In this document: positions 57,893 through 64,000 of the stretch, in pieces
How positions within the stretch are numbered: the first letter of the stretch is position 1
Layout of the letters: every line of letters begins with the position of its first letter
Source of the DNA: an uncultured Sphingomonas sp.
GTDB taxonomy: Bacteria > Pseudomonadota > Alphaproteobacteria > Sphingomonadales > Sphingomonadaceae
Reading direction: 5' to 3'
Length of the DNA: 64,000 nt
NCBI RefSeq assembly: GCF_934560975.1
Contig: NZ_CAKTFO010000007.1
Span: forward strand, 1 to 64,000
The notes under the pieces: model-generated
The model's database searches: none
What the model saw: only the letters and a program-made list of their open reading frames with translations
What the model was told of the DNA's origin: nothing
Translations under genes and position numbers: made by a program

Positions 57893-57989
57893 GCCCCATC
57901 TGCACCGCACCGCCCGCGCGATGCAACCGGATCGATCGCGGCACGGCCGGCGGCATGCCCGAAGCGTGACGCGATCGACAGCGCCGCCG

Positions 57990-58925
57990 TTACAGCTTGC
58001 CCAAGGCCCAGAGCAGCACGCTTTTCTGCGCGTGGAGGCGGTTTTCGGCTTCGTCCCAGATGGCGGATTGCGGCCCGTCGATCACGGCGTCCACCACCTC
58101 TTCCCCGCGATGGGCGGGCAGGCAGTGGAGGAACAGGCCCTGGCCGTGCGCCTCGCCCATCAACGCCTCGGTCACCTGATAGGGGGTGAGCGCCGCCAGC
58201 TTTTCGTCGACATGGTCCTGACCCATCGAGATCCAGGTGTCGGTGACGACCACGTCCGCGCCCGCCACCGCTTCGTGGGGATTGCGGGTGACGACCGGGG
58301 GGCGGTTGCCGGCGCGGGCGCGGGCGGCCTCCAGCACCTGCGCGTCGGGATCGTAGCCTTCGGGACAGGCGGCGACCACGTCGAAGCCAAGCAGGCTGCC
58401 CGCTTCGATGATGGAATGCAGCACATTGTTGCCGTCGCCCAGCCACGCCCACTTGCCGCCCGCGACCGCGCCCTTGCGCTCGGTCACGGTGAGCAGGTCG
58501 GCCATGATCTGGCAGGGATGGCTGTGGTCGGTCAGGCCGTTGATGACCGGCACGGTGGCATGTTCGGCCAGCTCGACCACTTTCCGGTGATCGTCGGTGC
58601 GGATCATGATCGCGTCGACATAGCGCGACAGGACGCGCGCCGTGTCGGCCACGCTCTCGCCCCGGCCGAGCTGCATCGAGCCCGCGTCCATCACGATGGT
58701 GGTGCCGCCCAATTGACGCATCGCCATGTCGAACGAAACGCGGGTGCGGGTGGAATTCTTTTCAAAGATCATGGCGAGCACATGGCCGTCGAGCGGACGG
58801 TCGGCGTCGGCCTTACCCCGGGGCCAGCCGGCGCGGGCCGCCTTGCGGGCACGGGCATCGTCCAGCATCGCGCGGACCGCGTCGGGGCCGGCATCGGCCA
58901 GGTCGATGAAGTGGCGGGTCGTCAT
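57990..58925 (-). CDS. argF: Ornithine carbamoyltransferase
   Basis: Joins ornithine and carbamoyl phosphate to citrulline in arginine synthesis. The 311-residue protein has the carbamoyl-phosphate motif FEKNSTRTRVSF (about residues 53-64), SRYVDAIMIR, TDHSHPCQIMADL, DTWISMGQD and the catalytic HCLPAHRG (Cys in the ornithine site). ATG 58925 begins the family N-terminus MTTRHFIDL. It follows argD by 56 bp on the same strand, consistent with one transcript. Confidence 0.96.
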   Translation of the reverse strand: MTTRHFIDLADAGPDAVRAMLDDARARKAARAGWPRGKADADRPLDGHVLAMIFEKNSTRTRVSFDMAMRQLGGTTIVMDAGSMQLGRGESVADTARVLSRYVDAIMIRTDDHRKVVELAEHATVPVINGLTDHSHPCQIMADLLTVTERKGAVAGGKWAWLGDGNNVLHSIIEAGSLLGFDVVAACPEGYDPDAQVLEAARARAGNRPPVVTRNPHEAVAGADVVVTDTWISMGQDHVDEKLAALTPYQVTEALMGEAHGQGLFLHCLPAHRGEEVVDAVIDGPQSAIWDEAENRLHAQKSVLLWALGKL

Positions 58926-58981
58926 TGCGTCAGGGCTCCGTTCGTCCCCGCCCGAAGACGGGGACCGGTCGGGTGTCGGTG

Positions 58982-60169
58982 CTATGTGGCGGGCGCGGTG
59001 TAGCTGCGCGCGCCGGCGCTCAACCGCTCGACACATTCGGCCACATGGCTTTCGTCGATGGTGAGCGGCGGCAGGATGCGGACGACATTGTCGCCGCCCG
59101 CCACCGTCAGCAGGCCGTGATTGTCGCGCAGATGCGCCACGAACGCCCGGCTGTCGCCCTTCAGCTTGATGCCGAGCATCAGGCCGAGTCCGCGCACCTC
59201 CTGGAACAGGTGATCGTGGTTGGGGATCATCTGTTCCAGCGCCTGGCGCATCCGTTCGCCGATCCGCTTCACCTGATCGAGGAAGGCGGGTTCGCCGACG
59301 ATGTCCAGCACCGCCTCGCCCGCCGCCATCGCCAGCGGATTGCCGCCATAGGTGGAGCCGTGGGTGCCGATCACCATGCCGCTTGCCGCATCTTCGGTCG
59401 CGAGGCAGGCGCCGAGCGGGAAGCCGCCGCCGATGCCCTTGGCCACCGCCATGATATCAGGCGTGATGCCATATTGCTCGTGCGCGAAGAAGGTGCCGGT
59501 GCGAGAATAACCGCACTGCACCTCGTCCAGGATCAGCAGCATCCCGTGCTGGTCGGCCAGACGGCGCAGGCCGGTGAGGAAGTCATGGCTGGCGGGCAGG
59601 ATGCCGCCCTCCCCCTGCACCGGTTCGACCAGGAAGCCGGCCGCGTCCGGGCCGATCGCCGCCTCCGCCGCCTGAAGGTCGTTGAACGGCACGACGGTGA
59701 AGCCGGGCAGCAGCGGCTCGAACCCTTCCCGCATCTTGGGCTGGTTGGTGGCGGAGATCGCACCCATCGTCCGCCCGTGAAAGGCGTTGGAGAAGGCGAT
59801 GATGCGGTTCTTTTCCGGCTGCCCCTTGGCGAAGTGATAGCGGCGCGCGGTCTTGATCGCGCACTCCACCGCCTCCGCGCCCGAATTGGTGAAGAACACC
59901 GTGTCGGCGAAGGTCTTGTCCACCAGCCGCTGCGCGAAATGCTCCCCCTGCGGCGAACCGTAGAGGTTGGAGACGTGCATCAGGGTCGCGGCCTGATCCG
60001 CGATCGCCTTCACCAGAGCGGGATGGCCGTGGCCGAGGATGTTGACCGCGATGCCGGCCGCCATGTCGAGATAGCGTTCGCCTCGCTCGCCGATCAGCCA
60101 GGCGCCTTCGCCGCGCACCGGACGCACGCCGCACCGGGGGTAGACGGGCATCAAAGGCGTGATCGACAT
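58982..60169 (-). CDS. argD: Acetylornithine aminotransferase (class III)
   Basis: PLP enzyme that converts N-acetylglutamate semialdehyde to N-acetylornithine, and may also serve lysine synthesis. The 395-residue protein shows YLDMAAGIAVNILGHGHP, FFTNSGAEAVECAIKTAR, AFHGRTMGA, VEPVQGEGGI, LILDEVQCGYSRTG and the PLP lysine in MAVAKGIGGGFPLGA. AAGGAG lies 9 nt before ATG 60169. It precedes argF. Confidence 0.94.
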   Translation of the reverse strand: MSITPLMPVYPRCGVRPVRGEGAWLIGERGERYLDMAAGIAVNILGHGHPALVKAIADQAATLMHVSNLYGSPQGEHFAQRLVDKTFADTVFFTNSGAEAVECAIKTARRYHFAKGQPEKNRIIAFSNAFHGRTMGAISATNQPKMREGFEPLLPGFTVVPFNDLQAAEAAIGPDAAGFLVEPVQGEGGILPASHDFLTGLRRLADQHGMLLILDEVQCGYSRTGTFFAHEQYGITPDIMAVAKGIGGGFPLGACLATEDAASGMVIGTHGSTYGGNPLAMAAGEAVLDIVGEPAFLDQVKRIGERMRQALEQMIPNHDHLFQEVRGLGLMLGIKLKGDSRAFVAHLRDNHGLLTVAGGDNVVRILPPLTIDESHVAECVERLSAGARSYTAPAT

Positions 60170-60219
60170 GGAAACGAACTCCTTCAAGAAAATCGGTCGG
60201 AAAAAGCTCCGGAAAATAG

Positions 60220-60245
60220 AAAAAGGCGGCCCGGATGGAGCCGCC
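60220..60245 (-). terminator. Terminator downstream of the 60295 gene
   Basis: On the minus strand GGCGGC (complement of 60240-60245) pairs with GCCGCC (complement of 60225-60230) across a 9-base loop and is followed by TTTTTC (60224-60219). It lies about 50 bp after the stop of the upstream membrane gene and about 50 bp before argD. Confidence 0.75.
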
Positions 60246-60294
60246 CGCCTTGTCCTATACTGCCGCCGCCAGCGGAGCGTCAATCGTTACGCCG

Positions 60295-60759
60295 TCACAC
60301 CTTGGCGAGTCTGCGCAGCCCGTAGAAGGCGGTCGCCGCGCTGGCGGCATAGACCGCATGGTGGCCGAGATCGGTCGCCAATTGCGTGCGGTCCCACTTC
60401 GTCGGCGGATCGGACAGGCCGAGCCCGGTGATGAGCGAGGTGCCCGCGCCCCACGCCGCCGCGAAGAAGGCGATGGTGCGCGCGGGTTCCGGCACCTTCT
60501 CCATCGCGGCGAGGCCGAGACCGAGGGCGGTTCCGAAGGCGAGGTGACCGGCGGTGGACAGACTTTGTTCGGCGGTGGGATCCTGCACGTCGGTGCCGGT
60601 GACCTCCTCCACGGCCTTGGCGGGCGTGTCGGACGGCTTGCGCCCGGTGATCGCCATTTCGGCCTTCTGGCTGCCCGACATGGCGAGCGCGCCGACCAGT
60701 CCGGCGGCGAGGCCGAGGCCGGACAAAGCGGCGGCGTGGGTGAGCGTGTCGCGGGTCAT
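60295..60759 (-). CDS. Uncharacterised membrane protein
   Basis: A 154-residue protein with about three or four hydrophobic stretches (ALSGLGLAAGLVGALAMSG, LAFGTALGLGLAAME, TIAFFAAAWGAGTSLITGLGL and HHAVYAASAATAFYGL). The loop between the first two (KAEMAITGRKPSDTPAKAVEEVTGTDV) is polar. I do not recognise the family with confidence. A GGAAC element with GGTT 17 bases on lies almost at the start codon (60793-60767, minus), a weak match to a general-stress promoter. Confidence 0.7.
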   Translation of the reverse strand: MTRDTLTHAAALSGLGLAAGLVGALAMSGSQKAEMAITGRKPSDTPAKAVEEVTGTDVQDPTAEQSLSTAGHLAFGTALGLGLAAMEKVPEPARTIAFFAAAWGAGTSLITGLGLSDPPTKWDRTQLATDLGHHAVYAASAATAFYGLRRLAKV

Positions 60760-60866
60760 GCGCGGTCAACCCGCCCGGCGGGGGCCTTGTTCCTGTCGTT
60801 CCGCCCCCGTCCAAACACAGGTTGCGCAGCCTTGATCGCAGGCTCCGCGGGTGGGAGGAAGGCGTC

Positions 60867-63110
60867 ATGCGCTTCCTTCAACTGCCGCTGCTTGCCGGTG
60901 CCGCCTGTCTCCTGCCCCTCACACCCGCCGCCGCCGAGCGCGACGATGCCCGCGCCGCGCGGGTCACGATCGTGCGCGACGATGTCGGCATCGCACACAT
61001 CAAGGGGCAGAGCGACGCCGATGCGGTGTTCGGGATGATCTATGCGCAGGCGGAGGACGATTTTCCCCGGATCGAACGCAATTACCTGGTGGCGCTGGGC
61101 CGGCTGGCGGAGGCGGAGGGCGAGGCCGCGTTGTGGCAGGACCTGCGCCAGCGCCTGTTCCTCGATCCCGAGGCGCTGAAGGCGGACTATGCCGCCTCGC
61201 CCGATTGGCTGAAGGCGCTGACGGACGCGTGGGCTGCGGGGCTGAACCATTATCTGGCGACCCATGCCGATGCGCGCCCGCTGGTGATCACCCGGTTCGA
61301 GCCGTGGATGGCGCTGGCCTTTTCGGAAGGCAGCATCGGTGGCGATATCGAGCGTGGCGTGGACCTCGATCGGTTGCAGACGTTTTACGGCGGCGGGCAG
61401 GCTCGACCTGTGCGGGCGATGCTGGCCGAGGCGGGACGGATGGTCGAGCCGCAGGGGTCGAACGGCATCGCCATCGGCCCGACGCGCAGCGCCAACGGCC
61501 ATCCCCTGCTGTGGATCAACCCGCACACCTCCTTCTTCTTTCGCGCCGAGCAGCAGGTGACCAGCGACGAAGGGCTGGACGCTTATGGCGCGGCGACCTG
61601 GGGGCAGTTCTTCATCTATCAGGGGTTCAACCGCCACGCGGGGTGGATGCACACGTCGAGCGGGGTCGACACGATCGACGAATTCGCGGTGGAGGTGGCG
61701 CGCAGGGACGGGCGGCTGGCCTATCGCCATGGCAGCGCATGGCGGCCGCTGCGGCAGCGGGTGGTGACGCTGTCGGTCCGGCAGGTCGATGGGGCGCTGG
61801 CGCAGCGGCGCTTCACTGTCTTCGCGACCCATCACGGGCCGATCATCCGGGGCGAGAACGGACGCTGGGTGGCGGTGGCGATGCTGAACAACCCGCGCGC
61901 GGCGCTGGAACAGAGCTTCCTGCGGACCAAGGCCAATACGCTGCGCGACTATCTGGCGGTGGCGGAGCGCAAGGCCAACAGCTCCAACAACACCCTGTTC
62001 GCGGCCGATGACGGCACCATCGCCTATCTCCACCCGCAATTCGTGCCGGTGCGCGACGACCGGTTCGACTATACGCGCCCCGTGGACGGCAGCGATCCGG
62101 CGACCGACTGGAAGGGGCTGCACGCGCTGGACCAATTGCCCCAGGCGGTGAACCCGGCGACCGGATGGGCGATGAACACCAACAACTGGCCGTGGACGGC
62201 GGCGGGCAGCGCCAGCCCGCGCGCCGCCGATTTCCCGCGCTACATGGACCAGTTCGGCGAAAATCCGCGCGGGGTGCATGCCGCCATGCTGCTGTCGGGC
62301 GACCGGCGGTTCAGCGCGCGATCGTTGACCGCGGCGGCGTTCGACAGTTTCCTGCCCTTCTTCGACCAGCAGATGCCGGGGTTGCGGCGCGGGCATGACG
62401 CCTTGGCCGCAGATGATACGCTGCGGGCACGGCTGGCGGGGCCGCTCGCGTTGCTGACCGGATGGGACCGGCGATGGGGCCTGACGTCGGAGGCGACGTC
62501 GCTTGCGGTCTATTGGGGCGAGGCCCTGTGGGCGCAGGAAGGGCCCAAAGCCAAGGCGGCCACGGTGCCGCTGTTCACCTATCTGGCCGAGCGGACCACC
62601 GACGCGGACCGGCTGCGCGCCTTTGCAAGCGGGGTCGCGCGGCTGCAGCGCGAGTGGGGCGGCTGGCGGGTCGCATGGGAGCGGATCAACCGGTTCCAGC
62701 GGCAGAATGGCGCGGTGCATGGGACGTTCGACGACAGCCGGCCGAGCCTGCCGATCGCCTTCACCTCCGGCAATTTCGGGTCGCTGGCGTCGTTCAGCGT
62801 CACCCGGCAACCGGGGCAGCGATGCTTCTACGGCACCAGCGGCAACAGCTTCGTCGCGGCGGTGGAGTTCGCACCCGGCGGAGCGAAGGCGTGGGCGGTG
62901 TCGGCGGGTGGGGAGAGCGGCCATCCCGCCTCCCCCCATTTCGACGATCAGGTGCGGCGCTACGCCACCGGCGCGTTGCGCCCGGTGCCGCTGACGGAGG
63001 CGGCACTGCGGCCGTTCCAGCGCGGCCTCTACCATCCCGGCGATGCGCGAGGTGAACCGCCGCACCGCGCGGGGGCGCCGCAGGGGGCGGGGCGTTGCGG
63101 CGAGCCTTGA
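60867..63110 (+). CDS. Penicillin acylase-family Ntn hydrolase (acylase/AHL acylase-like)
   Basis: A 747-residue exported amidase of the S45 family, made as a precursor that self-cleaves. It has a signal peptide (MRFLQLPLLAGAACLLPLTPAAA), an alpha-chain with VTIVRDDVGIAHIKG and YAQAEDDFPRIERN, and the catalytic Ser198 in EPQGSNGIAIGPTRSANGHPLL, which becomes the N-terminus of the beta-chain. Later ATWGQFFIYQGFNRHAGWMHTSSGVDTIDEF and NTNNWPW fit the substrate pocket. Relatives hydrolyse acyl-homoserine lactones, cyclic lipopeptides or beta-lactams. The real substrate is not predictable here. ATG 60867 has GGAGG upstream. Confidence 0.92.
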   Translation: MRFLQLPLLAGAACLLPLTPAAAERDDARAARVTIVRDDVGIAHIKGQSDADAVFGMIYAQAEDDFPRIERNYLVALGRLAEAEGEAALWQDLRQRLFLDPEALKADYAASPDWLKALTDAWAAGLNHYLATHADARPLVITRFEPWMALAFSEGSIGGDIERGVDLDRLQTFYGGGQARPVRAMLAEAGRMVEPQGSNGIAIGPTRSANGHPLLWINPHTSFFFRAEQQVTSDEGLDAYGAATWGQFFIYQGFNRHAGWMHTSSGVDTIDEFAVEVARRDGRLAYRHGSAWRPLRQRVVTLSVRQVDGALAQRRFTVFATHHGPIIRGENGRWVAVAMLNNPRAALEQSFLRTKANTLRDYLAVAERKANSSNNTLFAADDGTIAYLHPQFVPVRDDRFDYTRPVDGSDPATDWKGLHALDQLPQAVNPATGWAMNTNNWPWTAAGSASPRAADFPRYMDQFGENPRGVHAAMLLSGDRRFSARSLTAAAFDSFLPFFDQQMPGLRRGHDALAADDTLRARLAGPLALLTGWDRRWGLTSEATSLAVYWGEALWAQEGPKAKAATVPLFTYLAERTTDADRLRAFASGVARLQREWGGWRVAWERINRFQRQNGAVHGTFDDSRPSLPIAFTSGNFGSLASFSVTRQPGQRCFYGTSGNSFVAAVEFAPGGAKAWAVSAGGESGHPASPHFDDQVRRYATGALRPVPLTEAALRPFQRGLYHPGDARGEPPHRAGAPQGAGRCGEP

Positions 63111-63111
63111 A

Positions 63112-63171
63112 GGTCGGAGCACCCGCGTGGGCTCGGTCGGAGCACCCGCGTGGGCTCCCGCCTTCGCGGGA
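63112..63171. repeat. Perfect 23-bp tandem duplication plus REP-like hairpin
   Basis: The 23-bp unit at 63112-63134 is repeated exactly at 63135-63157. The second copy runs into a stem TCCCGC-CTTC-GCGGGA (63156-63171), a member of the dispersed palindrome family. Together they fill most of the gap between convergent genes, immediately after the acylase stop. Confidence 0.85.
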
Positions 63172-63229
63172 ACACGAGATTGACGCGGGAGATAGAGGAG
63201 GCCGGATGGGGTTTCACGCCCCCAGCCGG

Positions 63230-64000
63230 TCAGCGGCGATCCTCGATCAGGGTGCGGATGCGTTGGGCCAGGGCGTCCATGGAGAAGGGCTTGGTCAGCA
63301 CCTCCATCCCATGGTCGAGATGGCCGTGGTTGAGGACGGCGTTTTCGGCATAGCCGGTGATGAACAGCACCTTGAGGTCGTCGCGCACGGCACGGGCGGC
63401 TTCGGCCAGCTGACGACCGTTCATGCCACCCGGCAGGCCCACGTCCGTCACGAGGAGGTCGATGCGCGCGCCCGACTGCAGGATGCGCAGGCCTTCCGGG
63501 CCGTCCGCCGCCTCGATCGCGGCATAGCCCAGATCCTCCAGCGCATCGACCACCAGCATCCGCACGGTGGGCTCGTCATCCACCACCAGCACCGTCTCGC
63601 CGGCGAGCGCACGGGCGAGGTCGACGGGTCGGTCCTGGTCGGCGGCGGGTTCGTCGTCGCCCAGGTGACGCGGCAGGTAGATGCACACCATCGTGCCCTC
63701 CCCCACCTCCGAATAGATGCGGACCTGCCCGCCGGACTGGCGCGCGAAACCGTAGATCATGGACAGGCCGAGGCCCGTGCCCTGGCCGATCGGCTTGGTG
63801 GTGAAAAAGGGATCGAAGGCGCGCTCGATCACCTCCTTGGCCATGCCGGTGCCGGTGTCGCTGACGCACAGTTTGACATACTGGCCGGGGTCGAGATCGC
63901 GCGCGGCGGCGGCGCGCCGGTCCATCCAGCCATTAGAGGTCTCGATCGTCAGCCTGCCGCCATCGGGCATGGCGTCGCGCGCGTTGATGCACAGGTTGAG
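63230..64000 (-). CDS. Hybrid histidine kinase, C-terminal part (ATPase and receiver), cut by the window
   Basis: At least 256 residues of a two-component hybrid kinase. The sequence at the window end reads LNLCINARDAMPDGG (N box of the HATPase domain), followed by LCVSDTGTGMAKEVIERAFDPFFTTK (G1/F box) and GTGLGLSMIYGFARQSGG (G2). A receiver domain follows with VLVVDDEPTVRMLV, the phospho-acceptor Asp in LLVTDVGLPGGMNG, and LFITGYA and KPFS (Lys). The sensor part lies beyond 64000. CheB-less hybrids like this often act in stress or phosphorelay pathways. Confidence 0.92.
   Translation of the reverse strand, partial: LNLCINARDAMPDGGRLTIETSNGWMDRRAAAARDLDPGQYVKLCVSDTGTGMAKEVIERAFDPFFTTKPIGQGTGLGLSMIYGFARQSGGQVRIYSEVGEGTMVCIYLPRHLGDDEPAADQDRPVDLARALAGETVLVVDDEPTVRMLVVDALEDLGYAAIEAADGPEGLRILQSGARIDLLVTDVGLPGGMNGRQLAEAARAVRDDLKVLFITGYAENAVLNHGHLDHGMEVLTKPFSMDALAQRIRTLIEDRR

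Noticed and set aside
60756..63122. A 788-codon minus-strand frame opposite the acylase
   Set aside because: The plus strand carries the Ntn-hydrolase catalytic serine, signal peptide and ribosome-binding site. The minus frame is Arg/Pro-rich without a domain.

Overview
The window is high-GC, gene-dense alphaproteobacterial chromosome, most likely Sphingomonas or a close sphingomonad. This reading rests on the cobA-DUF2849-cysI-DUF934-cysH order, a fused thiS-thiG gene, TonB-dependent receptors carrying VTGS/VTGQ motifs, an ots operon behind a general-stress-type promoter, and argD/argF upstream of hslO. No transposase, integrase, CRISPR array or phage gene is visible. The mobile-looking material is short: a family of REP-like palindromes scattered between genes, a few tandem repeats, and a small HTH ORF in a lower-GC gap.

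Layout. 1-1120: pheS and the first codons of pheT (minus). 1350-5370: sulfite/sulfate assimilation operon (plus). 5386-8167: three minor Tad-pilin-type genes (minus), then a TonB receptor (8254-11115) and thiSG (11188-12204). 12319-14154: accB-accC, closed by a clear terminator. 14238-23893: mixed housekeeping and transport genes (HPP protein, arsC, outer-membrane protein, uvrB, flippase, arylamine N-acetyltransferase with an overlapping MFS gene, metallo-beta-lactamase-fold hydrolase). 23996-28131: ribonucleotide reductase with predicted NrdR boxes upstream of nrdA, two small genes between nrdA and nrdB, and a terminator after nrdB.

28461-32397 is a tightly overlapping otsB-GH15-otsA trehalose operon (minus). 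It has a GGAAC-N16-TGTT promoter like those read by the EcfG general-stress sigma factor. A divergent royal-jelly/yellow-family secreted protein has a similar element. Next come a succinate-semialdehyde-type dehydrogenase and a stand-alone ModE-like regulator.

The most interesting region is 35779-47101. Two paralogous secreted proteins of about 1000 residues, each with two pectate-lyase-like beta-helix segments and a C-terminal beta-propeller, lie on either side of a TonB-dependent receptor on the same strand. A terminator-like hairpin precedes the last gene. A gluconokinase, a FadR-type GntR regulator and a single-domain LuxR regulator are next door, and a secreted GH51 arabinofuranosidase lies about 5 kb further on. 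I read this as a carbohydrate capture and degradation locus with an undefined substrate.

47165-64000 holds an unusual Mfd-like helicase, the arabinofuranosidase, tRNA-Ser(CGA), hspQ, queE-queC, hslO, a ThuA-like protein, argF, argD, an Ntn-hydrolase acylase, and the C-terminal part of a hybrid histidine kinase cut by the window end. All functions are inferred from motifs read by eye. No database search was run.
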